A DNA stretch of 6,001 bases from Akkermansia muciniphila (lineage in GTDB: Bacteria; Verrucomicrobiota; Verrucomicrobiia; Verrucomicrobiales; Akkermansiaceae): the NCBI GenBank assembly GCA_945870545.1, contig CAMBTF010000118.1:1-6001 (forward strand), in the 5' to 3' direction. The notes beneath the pieces are model-generated. The model had not been told where the DNA came from. It did not search any database and saw only the letters and a program-made list of their open reading frames with translations. Below are positions 1 through 6,001 of this stretch, piece by piece (the first letter of the stretch is position 1; the number at the start of each line of letters is the position of its first letter). The position numbers and the translations under genes are program-made.

Positions 1-2182
1 CCGGGCCGATGTCCCAGGAGTCAGAGTTTACGAAGCCCGTGTCATAAAACACGGCGGCGCGCACCGTTTCGATGATGGGAACGGTGTATTCCACGCTAAG
101 GAAGGCGAGCGACTGACCGCCCAGAACCTCGCCGGAGGCAGCGTCGCGATCTCCGCCGATATCCCGAAACTCGAATCCGCGGAGAGTGCGCCCGCCACCA
201 AGGAACATGCGCTCGAAGATCGGCACGTTGCCGTCAATCGCATCCACGAAGGCGATGTCACCGTTGAGGGAGAGGATGGTGTCCCACTTGAGGTTCCAGA
301 ATTTCGCGCCTTGCGCGGAGAGCGTGAGGGTGTCCACGTCACCGCCGAAAATTGCGCCCGCCATGGCAAGGGAGACATCCAGCCGCTCACCTGTACGAGT
401 CATGATCGTGCTGTCGCGGTTGTCATAAAGGTAATTCATTGTGACCGCACTGCGGATGAACTCGCCGTCTTCGGCGGCGAAGGCGGGGCTGGCTCCCGAT
501 TCCACGTCGATCCCAACCTCCTCAAGGCGATATTCCAGTTTCAAGGAAGATTTCTCCGTGAGCGGCTTACGGATGTAGATTGATCCACCCACGTTGGATT
601 GCTCATAGACATCGCTGAAATAGCTGGACTGGCGGTAAAAAAGCTCGCCGCCGAGCGCAAGACGCTGGTCGAGGAACCAGGGCTCGACAAGCGATACGCT
701 GAACTCGCTGCGCTCGGAACCGGCGCGGAGGCTCATTCCGAAGCGCTGGCCGCCGCCGGTGAAATTCCATGGGTTCATGATGTCGAAATTGCTCTGCTCA
801 AGAGTGAGGAAACCGACAACGTTGTCCACGGAGCTGAAGCCGACACCCACACCGACCGATCCAGTGTTGCGTTCCTCGACGAGGATATCCACATCGCGAT
901 ATCCCGATCCGCCGGGGTTGCCTGTGGCCTGCACGTCGCCGAAATACTGGAGGTTTTCGAGACGCGCCTTGGTGGTCTCAAGTTCCACAGTATTGAACCA
1001 ATCGCCTGGATTGAGAGGCACCTCGCGGCGGATCACCTTGTCCTTGGTCTTGGTGTTGCCCTGGATGTTCACGCGTCCGACCTTGAAGCGGGAGCCTTCG
1101 GTAATCTGGTATTTCACAGTAACCCGGTTCGGGCCGGCGTCCTTGATGTCCGGGGAAACGAGGGCGTCAGCGTAACCGCGCGAGCCGTAGAAACTGCGGA
1201 TCGTCTTGATGTCGTCGCGCATTTTTGCGGAGGAGTAGGCATCGCCTCCGTTCAATGTCATGGAGGGATAGAGTTCCTCATCCTTGAAAACCGTCATGCG
1301 GCCGAAGCTGATTCCCGAGACCGTGTATTTCTCGCCCTCACTGATCGGGATGATGAGATCCACCCTGCCGTCGCCGACCGGATCGCGGCGCATGCCCGGG
1401 CTGCTGGCACGGAGATAGCCGTTGCTACGGTAATAATCGAGAACGGCGTCGAGATCCTCATCAAGCTGGTAGGATTCGAAGCGGCCCGATTTCGTGAGCC
1501 ACGAGAACCAGCCCTTTTCTTTGGTTTTCATCTCCTTTTTCAGTTCGGGCGTGGTGAATACCGTGTTGCCCTCGAAGCGGATCTTGCGGACTTCGTTTTT
1601 GGTTCCCTCGTCGATCACGAAAATGAGGTCGGAAAGGCCGGCCTGGCCGGTTTCCTGGATGCGATGGGTTACCATTACATCGGGGTAGCCGTAGCCTTGG
1701 TAGTATTTTTCGATGTTACGGCGGGCTTCCAGGATCTCGGAATCGCTCATCGAGCCGCCGGATTTCAGCTTGGTTTCCTTGGCGAGCTTCTGGTCGGAGA
1801 AAATGGTGGCTCCGACGAAACCCACGCCGTTGATGGCGGGGCGTGTGAGGACATCCGCAATGATGCGGACATCGGCGCCGACCGGCTCGGCAAGGAAGCG
1901 GACATCGTCAATGAAGCCTGAATTGAAAAGAGTCTTGATGTCGTTATCCAAGCGCTCCGCACGGTATTGCGTGCCCGCTTTGGTGGACATCAGGTTGCGG
2001 ATCCTTGCCTCGTCGATTGTTTTCGCACCCCGGTAGCGGACGGTGACCTCCGTAATGTTTTTGCCTTCGAAGTCCTGCGCGTGAAGACGCCCGGTGAAGG
2101 TCGCTGCAAAAACCATGACGACAAGGGCTAGGCGGGACGCGAATGTTCCAAGGCGCAGGAATGGGAATGTTGAGTGGATCAT
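1..2182 (-). CDS. bamA: Outer membrane protein assembly factor BamA (3' end cut off by window edge)
   Basis: BamA is the Omp85-family core of the BAM complex and folds beta-barrel proteins into the outer membrane. The frame is open from the ATG at 2182 to the left edge, giving 727 residues; perhaps 50-80 are missing. Residues 1-35 look like a signal peptide (hydrophobic LALVVMVFAATF, cleavage after LHA). Five POTRA domains follow, at about 41-115, 116-194, 195-285, 286-366 and 367-438, with repeated features such as FEGNTVF (203-209), YYRSNGY (250-256) and VNIQGNT (371-377). The barrel starts near 440 and includes DIMNPWNF (467-474) and EPWF (500-503). LRGF at 667-670 matches the conserved (V/L)RGF motif of the barrel-internal loop. 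POTRA3 has the WFSWLT...SG.F segment usual for BamA. Five POTRA domains argue against TamA, which has three. The start is supported by the signal peptide, but no good Shine-Dalgarno is visible: a GGGGA lies 13 bases upstream, which is too far. No frameshift or internal stop was seen. Confidence 0.95.
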   Translation of the reverse strand, partial: MIHSTFPFLRLGTFASRLALVVMVFAATFTGRLHAQDFEGKNITEVTVRYRGAKTIDEARIRNLMSTKAGTQYRAERLDNDIKTLFNSGFIDDVRFLAEPVGADVRIIADVLTRPAINGVGFVGATIFSDQKLAKETKLKSGGSMSDSEILEARRNIEKYYQGYGYPDVMVTHRIQETGQAGLSDLIFVIDEGTKNEVRKIRFEGNTVFTTPELKKEMKTKEKGWFSWLTKSGRFESYQLDEDLDAVLDYYRSNGYLRASSPGMRRDPVGDGRVDLIIPISEGEKYTVSGISFGRMTVFKDEELYPSMTLNGGDAYSSAKMRDDIKTIRSFYGSRGYADALVSPDIKDAGPNRVTVKYQITEGSRFKVGRVNIQGNTKTKDKVIRREVPLNPGDWFNTVELETTKARLENLQYFGDVQATGNPGGSGYRDVDILVEERNTGSVGVGVGFSSVDNVVGFLTLEQSNFDIMNPWNFTGGGQRFGMSLRAGSERSEFSVSLVEPWFLDQRLALGGELFYRQSSYFSDVYEQSNVGGSIYIRKPLTEKSSLKLEYRLEEVGIDVESGASPAFAAEDGEFIRSAVTMNYLYDNRDSTIMTRTGERLDVSLAMAGAIFGGDVDTLTLSAQGAKFWNLKWDTILSLNGDIAFVDAIDGNVPIFERMFLGGGRTLRGFEFRDIGGDRDAASGEVLGGQSLAFLSVEYTVPIIETVRAAVFYDTGFVNSDSWDIGP

Positions 2183-2231
2183 AATGAGTCGAATGTCCCC
2201 GTATGAAGGACTCGCAGCTCAGCAGCGTCAA

Positions 2232-2250
2232 GGCAATAGCTTCTGTTGCC
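2232..2250. terminator. Weak hairpin between recQ and bamA, unlikely to be a strong terminator
   Basis: In the 107-base gap, GGCAATAG (2232-2239) can pair with CTGTTGCC (2243-2250) around a three-base loop. Read as minus-strand RNA, which is the sense of recQ and bamA, the wobble pair becomes a C-A mismatch, leaving five firm outer pairs. No run of U follows the stem, so intrinsic termination is doubtful. It could be a weak attenuating or processing structure, or chance. The rest of the gap (2183-2289) holds no gene. A TTGACG hexamer lies on the minus strand at 2231-2226, but I found no convincing -10 partner. Confidence 0.15.
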
Positions 2251-2289
2251 GATTTAAGGATATGACAATTGCTGTCCGGGACGACTTAT

Positions 2290-4416
2290 CTAGCGCATCG
2301 CACGGTAGGTGCGGATCATTTCCAGGAAAGGCGGCAGGTAAGTATGGGCTTTCCCCTCCCCGATGCCGGGGATGGCCATCGCCTCCGCGACGCTGGAGGG
2401 CATGTATCGGGTGAGCGCTTCGAGCACCTTGTTGGAAAAAACCACGTAGGGCGGCACGCTGTCCTTTTTCGCGATCCGAAACCGCAGATCCTTGAGCATC
2501 GTGAAAAGTTGCGGGTCGAAATCCTTTTCCGAAAGCCCCTCCGGTTTCGCGACCTCATCGGGCCAGCGGAGTTCGAAGGGTTCCTTGCCGAGCATCACCG
2601 CCTCGCCGCGCGGGGAGAGGGTCATGAGCGGGTATTCGCCGGTCTGCGTGATGACTAGCCCCTCCTCGGCCAGCGAGCGGAACAGGGCGTTGAGGTAGCC
2701 GGTCGTCTTGTCAGCGAGGATGCCGTAAGTGGTGAGTCGGTCGAGGCGGTTGCTTAAGATTTCCTGGGATTTACTGCCGGCAAGCATCTGGATGATTTTC
2801 CCCTTCCCGTAAATCCCCTCCCAGCCCGCCGCGCCACGCCGCGACATGCGGGCCACGCCGGCCAGGGCTTTCCTGACCATCTGCTCCTCCTCCGCGGTCG
2901 GCTTGCGGAAATCCCCCGCGCTGCGCTCCCGGCAGACATCGCAGTTCCCGCAGGTCGAGGCGTTGGCTTCGCCGAAATACTCGAGGATCCACTTCTGCCG
3001 GCATGTCCGCGCATAGCACATCTCGACCATCGCCTTGAGCTTCTCACGGTCGCGGGCGTCCTTTTCCTCCATCGCCTTCTCATCGATGGCGAGATCGCGC
3101 GCCAAGGTATCCGGCTTGAGCAAACGCGTGCCGCGCATCCGTTTCCCCTGCACATCGAACCGCTCGATGAAACGCCCCCGCGCCAGCACGGTCAGCGCGC
3201 TGCCCACCGCCATGGAGTTTTTCACATCCGCGTGCTCCGCGATGTCTTCCAGCGTCCGGAACACCTCATGGTTCGCGTCCGCTTCGTTGAGCAGGTATTG
3301 GTAAATCTGCCGCACGGTCGTCGCCGAGGGGTTCGCGCCGTCGATGAAAAATTCCTGCGTGCGCGTGTCGGCGTAATTGAAAAGCAGCTCGCACACCGCC
3401 GCCTCACCATCCCGCCCCGCGCGGCCCGCCTCTTGGTAGTAAGCCTCCACGCTACCGGGGATTTCGTAGTGGATCACGAAACGCACATCGCCGCGGTCGA
3501 TGCCCATCCCGAACGCGTTCGTCGCCACCGCGACATCGACCTTTTTGGAAATGAAAATCTCCTGCGCCTTGACCCGCTCGGCGTCGCCCATGCCGCCGTG
3601 GTAGGCCACGCATTTCAGGCCCCAGCTTGCGAGTGTTTCGGAAACGAGATCCACCTTTTTCCGCGTCGCGCAGTAGATGATCCCGGTCTTGTGGGCGGCG
3701 ATGACCGCCCGGATCCGCTCGTCCTTCTGCGCCGCCTTTTCCACTGGCGTGATCGCTAGCGAAAGGTTGGGCCGCGAGAAACCGCTGACGCGCTCGAAGG
3801 GTTCGCGCAGGCCGAGGGTTTTCAGGATGTCCTCGCGAACTACGGGAGTCGCAGTAGCTGTTAGAGCCACGCACTGCGGGCGGCCGATCTTGTCCAGCGC
3901 CTTGCCCAGCCGCATGTAGTCCGGCCGGAAATCATGCCCCCACTGGGAGAGGCAGTGCGCCTCGTCGATCGCGAACAGCGAGATCTCCACCCCCTCGAGC
4001 GCCCGCAAAAAGCTCTCCGCCCGGAACCGTTCCGGCGCGACATAGACGAGCTTGAATTCGCCGCTGCGCATCCCGTCGAGCCGCTCCTTCTGTTCCGGCC
4101 ACGACAGCGTGGAATTGATCAGGGTCGCCGCGATGCCGCGTGCCTGCAGCGCATCCACCTGGTCTTTCATCAGCGCGATGAGCGGGGAAATCACCAAGGT
4201 CACGCCCGGGAAACACAGCGCCGGGATCTGGAAGCACAGGGATTTCCCCCCGCCCGTCGGCATCACCACCAGCCCGTCGCGCCCGGAGACGATCTCGGAA
4301 ATCACCTCCTCCTGCCCGTCGAGGAAAGCGGAAAAGCCGAAGTGCTCCTTCAACGCCGCGCCGGGAGCTTTCAGCAACGCCTTTTTCATCAAATCACCCA
4401 CGCCCGGATAGTCCAT
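2290..4416 (-). CDS. recQ: ATP-dependent DNA helicase, RecQ family
   Basis: RecQ is a 3'-5' superfamily 2 DNA helicase that acts in recombination, repair and stalled-fork processing in the cytoplasm. The 708 residues are longer than E. coli RecQ (about 610). Visible motifs are Q35 in the Q-motif (27-40), Walker A TGGGKS (54-59), motif Ia [11 protein letters not shown] (76-86), DEAH (151-154), the aromatic-rich loop [13 protein letters not shown] (155-167), LTATAT (185-190), motif [11 protein letters not shown] (298-307) and motif [12 protein letters not shown] (328-337). The zinc site is C472, C489, C492 and C495, with the family spacing C-x16-C-x2-C-x2-C. A winged-helix RQC region lies at about 505-605 and an HRDC domain at about 632-705, including IPGIGEGKA (682-690). 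About 85 extra residues sit between the helicase core and the zinc site (roughly 355-460). The start at 4416 has AGGGG six bases upstream; Met10 (4389) is a possible alternative. The stop is TAG. bamA follows 107 bases downstream. Confidence 0.96.
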   Translation of the reverse strand: MDYPGVGDLMKKALLKAPGAALKEHFGFSAFLDGQEEVISEIVSGRDGLVVMPTGGGKSLCFQIPALCFPGVTLVISPLIALMKDQVDALQARGIAATLINSTLSWPEQKERLDGMRSGEFKLVYVAPERFRAESFLRALEGVEISLFAIDEAHCLSQWGHDFRPDYMRLGKALDKIGRPQCVALTATATPVVREDILKTLGLREPFERVSGFSRPNLSLAITPVEKAAQKDERIRAVIAAHKTGIIYCATRKKVDLVSETLASWGLKCVAYHGGMGDAERVKAQEIFISKKVDVAVATNAFGMGIDRGDVRFVIHYEIPGSVEAYYQEAGRAGRDGEAAVCELLFNYADTRTQEFFIDGANPSATTVRQIYQYLLNEADANHEVFRTLEDIAEHADVKNSMAVGSALTVLARGRFIERFDVQGKRMRGTRLLKPDTLARDLAIDEKAMEEKDARDREKLKAMVEMCYARTCRQKWILEYFGEANASTCGNCDVCRERSAGDFRKPTAEEEQMVRKALAGVARMSRRGAAGWEGIYGKGKIIQMLAGSKSQEILSNRLDRLTTYGILADKTTGYLNALFRSLAEEGLVITQTGEYPLMTLSPRGEAVMLGKEPFELRWPDEVAKPEGLSEKDFDPQLFTMLKDLRFRIAKKDSVPPYVVFSNKVLEALTRYMPSSVAEAMAIPGIGEGKAHTYLPPFLEMIRTYRAMR

Positions 4417-4548
4417 TGATCGCCCCTGCGATGCAAGCTAAGCCCTCGCCACAGCGAATCCAATCTTGCCTGAATACCGAAACTCACCGCGCTGCACCGC
4501 GTGCTCGGAATTTTCCTTGTAATGACTTGCCCAGCTTTGTCAGCCACC
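4417..4548. other. Divergent intergenic region, probable promoters for recQ and the rightward genes
   Basis: This stretch separates recQ (leftward) from the rightward small ORF and nfeD, so it should contain promoters for both directions. On the plus strand an AT-richer patch at about 4508-4524 includes TGTAAT (4518-4523), one base off the TATAAT consensus, but no good -35 hexamer sits 16-18 bases upstream. On the recQ side the only clear signal is the AGGGG ribosome-binding sequence near its start. No operator-like perfect palindrome or riboswitch was recognised. Assignment as a control region rests mainly on gene orientation. Confidence 0.35.
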
Positions 4549-4707
4549 ATGCAGGCGTCCATCGAGCCCGTTGACGAATTTTCGTCGATGCTCTTCCTGA
4601 TGGCGATACTCGGGATTCTGGTCATGCTTGTTGGGATTGGCATCTCCCTCGAGGAGCTCGTGGCGAAATTCGATATCGTCATGGGTTTCACGCCCGGCGA
4701 TATGTGA
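4549..4707 (+). CDS. Probable small single-pass membrane protein, unknown function
   Basis: I do not recognise a named family. From the ATG at 4549 it encodes 52 residues: a short acidic N-terminus (IEPVDEF), one strongly hydrophobic segment (LFLMAILGILVMLVGIGISL) and a mixed C-terminal tail ending in TPGDM before TGA. The frame stays open upstream to a GTG at 4501 (68 residues) and an ATG at 4522 (61 residues). I prefer 4549 because codons from there on mostly end in G or C, as in neighbouring genes, while those before it (GGA ATT CTT GTA ACT CCA) do not. None of the three starts has a clear Shine-Dalgarno. It lies 54 bases before nfeD, in the same orientation and frame, so the two are probably co-transcribed. 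The clean transmembrane segment and codon pattern favour a real gene over chance; the evidence is moderate. Confidence 0.55.
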   Translation: MQASIEPVDEFSSMLFLMAILGILVMLVGIGISLEELVAKFDIVMGFTPGDM

Positions 4708-4761
4708 GCGGATGAAACCTTTCCCCGGGCGTGGTTCCATGCTTCATTTCCTCATCCAACG

Positions 4762-6001
4762 ATGAGAAACCTCCTCCGCCTACTGCTCGCCTTGCTTACC
4801 ATGTTTCCCACCGCCCTCCCGGCGCAGGAAAAATCCGCGCCTGCGAAGAAGCACAAGGTCGTCATCATCCCCATCCGCGAGCAGATCGCGCCGCCGGAAC
4901 TCCATGTCCTCCGCCGCGGCCTTAAAATGGCCATCGAGCAGGGCGCGGACACGGTCATCCTCGACATGGAAACGCCCGGCGGCCGCCTCGACGTGACCTT
5001 CGACATGCTCAAGGCCATCGAGAAATTTCCCGGAAAAGTCATCACCTACGTGAACAGTGAGGCGATCTCGGCGGGCGCGCTCATTTCCGCCGGGACGGAC
5101 GAGATTCATTTCTCGCCGTCCGGCATCATCGGCGCGGCGGCTCCCGTTTCTGGCGGCGGCGAGGACATCGATGAGACGATGAAAGCGAAGATCGTCTCCT
5201 ATCTGAAAGCCCGCGTCCGCTCCATTTCCGACGGCAAGGGCTACCGCGGCGAAGTCCTTTCCGCGATGATCGACGAGGACTTCGTGCTCAAGATCGGGGA
5301 GGAAATTCTCAAACCCGAAGACGAACTCCTCACCCTCACCGCCACCGAGGCGATGAAAACTTACGGCGATCCCGCCCTGCCCCTGCTCGGCGCGGGCATT
5401 TCCCCGGATATCGATAGCCTGATGGACACCCTGCTGGGGAAAGGTAACTACACCACCACCCGGCTTGAGGTGACGTGGTCGGAAAAGATCGCGCAGTTCA
5501 TCACCGCTATCGCACCGCTGCTCCTCGCCGCCGGGTTGGTGCTCATTTTCATCGAGTTTAAGACTCCGGGCTTCGGCGTGTTCGGCATCGGTGGCGGCGT
5601 GCTGCTCGCCATCGTCTTCTTTGGCCACCACGCGGCGGGCCTCTCGGGACATGAGGCCGCCCTGTTCTTTTTCCTCGGCTTTGCGCTGGTGATGATCGAC
5701 CTGTTTTTTCTCCCCGGCTTCATGCTGCTTGCGATACCCGGCGCGCTGCTGATGCTCGGCTCTCTGCTCTGGGGCATGTCGGACATTTGGCCCGACCAAC
5801 CCATCGCGTGGCATTCCGATTTCCTTTTCAAACCACTCACCAATCTCATCACCGGCATCGCCGGCGCGATCCTGATTTTCTTCCTCCTGCTCCGCTTCAT
5901 GCCGCGCGGTGGACTGTGGGGCCACATGGTTCTGGAATCCGCCATCGGCGGCGAAACCACCCGCTCATCCGTCGCCCGCCAGGAAGCCTCTCTCATCGGA
6001 G
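4762..6001 (+). CDS. NfeD-family membrane-bound ClpP-class serine protease (3' end cut off by window edge)
   Basis: The 413 residues in view match the long NfeD (NfeD1b) layout: signal peptide, ClpP/SppA-like protease domain, then a membrane domain. Residues 1-21 look like a signal peptide (MRNLLRLLLALL..., cleavage after LPA). The protease domain spans about 32-225, with ETPGG (70-74) as the oxyanion-region motif, S103 in AISAGA as the likely nucleophile, and K149 in SYLKARV as the likely general base. This is the Ser-Lys dyad known from Pyrococcus PH1510. LTLTATEAMKTYG (191-202) is typical of the domain's end. About five hydrophobic segments follow (252-266, 270-290, 298-318, 318-338 and 359-380). 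The C-terminal OB-fold NfeD domain would lie beyond the window. Family members cleave hydrophobic membrane-protein segments and are often encoded next to stomatin/flotillin-like genes; no such gene is in view. The start at 4762 lacks a Shine-Dalgarno, but an in-frame TGA lies at 4705-4707 with no other ATG between. The protein acts at the inner membrane, with its protease domain probably on the outer face. Confidence 0.9.
   Translation, partial: MRNLLRLLLALLTMFPTALPAQEKSAPAKKHKVVIIPIREQIAPPELHVLRRGLKMAIEQGADTVILDMETPGGRLDVTFDMLKAIEKFPGKVITYVNSEAISAGALISAGTDEIHFSPSGIIGAAAPVSGGGEDIDETMKAKIVSYLKARVRSISDGKGYRGEVLSAMIDEDFVLKIGEEILKPEDELLTLTATEAMKTYGDPALPLLGAGISPDIDSLMDTLLGKGNYTTTRLEVTWSEKIAQFITAIAPLLLAAGLVLIFIEFKTPGFGVFGIGGGVLLAIVFFGHHAAGLSGHEAALFFFLGFALVMIDLFFLPGFMLLAIPGALLMLGSLLWGMSDIWPDQPIAWHSDFLFKPLTNLITGIAGAILIFFLLLRFMPRGGLWGHMVLESAIGGETTRSSVARQEASLIG

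Noticed and set aside
599..1921. 440-residue open frame on the plus strand opposite bamA
   Set aside because: It is exactly codon-aligned with bamA on the other strand. Stops there arise only from sense codons TTA, CTA or TCA, which are rare in a GC-rich gene, so a long mirror frame is expected. The bamA frame carries a signal peptide, POTRA domains and the LRGF motif; the mirror has no recognisable domain.
1944..2231. 95-residue minus-strand frame starting upstream of bamA
   Set aside because: It is out of frame with bamA and covers its signal peptide and first POTRA domain. Its composition is not protein-like, so it is an overlapping shadow.
3232..3759. 175-residue open frame on the plus strand opposite recQ (and a similar one at 3934-4419)
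   Set aside because: The 3232-3759 frame is another codon-aligned mirror of a strongly supported helicase gene, and so is 3934-4419. Neither shows a motif of its own.
4573..4586. Inverted repeat GACGAA-TT-TTCGTC inside the small ORF
   Set aside because: Six pairs around a two-base loop cannot form a stable RNA hairpin as drawn. It lies within coding sequence and has no partner copy, so it is most likely chance.
4389..4691. 100-residue minus-strand frame overlapping the small membrane ORF and the recQ start
   Set aside because: It is low in hydrophobic or domain-like pattern, overlaps the recQ start and control region, and has the composition of an antisense frame. The plus-strand reading gives a clean transmembrane segment instead.
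4780..5925. 381-residue highly charged open frame on the minus strand opposite nfeD
   Set aside because: It is also codon-aligned with nfeD. Its Glu/Arg/His-rich composition is what antisense reading of Leu, Phe and Ala codons in a membrane protein gives.

Overview
The window is an ordinary-looking stretch of a Gram-negative bacterial chromosome of fairly high GC, roughly 60%. It holds three large, intact-looking genes and one probable small gene. An outer membrane is implied by a clear BamA with five POTRA domains. The style of the three large proteins (a BamA of this domain layout, a RecQ with an extra segment ahead of its zinc site, and a ClpP-class NfeD protease) and the weak Shine-Dalgarno signals suggest the PVC group, perhaps Verrucomicrobia. 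That taxonomic guess is an inference; no marker such as rRNA is present.

Layout. Positions 1-2182 (minus strand) carry bamA, cut off by the left edge before the last part of its beta-barrel. A 107-base gap follows, with one weak hairpin. Positions 2290-4416 (minus strand) carry a complete recQ-family helicase. A divergent intergenic stretch follows. A probable small single-pass membrane protein lies on the plus strand and ends at 4707. From 4762 to the right edge, also on the plus strand, is a membrane-bound ClpP-class serine protease of the NfeD family, cut off before its C-terminal domain.

How they relate. recQ and bamA lie in tandem on the minus strand, while the small ORF and nfeD read the other way, so 4417-4548 is the likely divergent control region. 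BamA inserts outer-membrane proteins. The NfeD protease is an inner-membrane proteolysis and quality-control protein. RecQ acts in DNA repair. No shared pathway is evident, and their adjacency is probably incidental. I found no tRNA, rRNA, CRISPR array, insertion sequence, integrase or attachment site. Long open frames opposite all three large genes are codon-aligned mirrors and not genes. I do not see a new multi-gene system here. The points most worth a second look are the small membrane ORF and the extra domain in RecQ.
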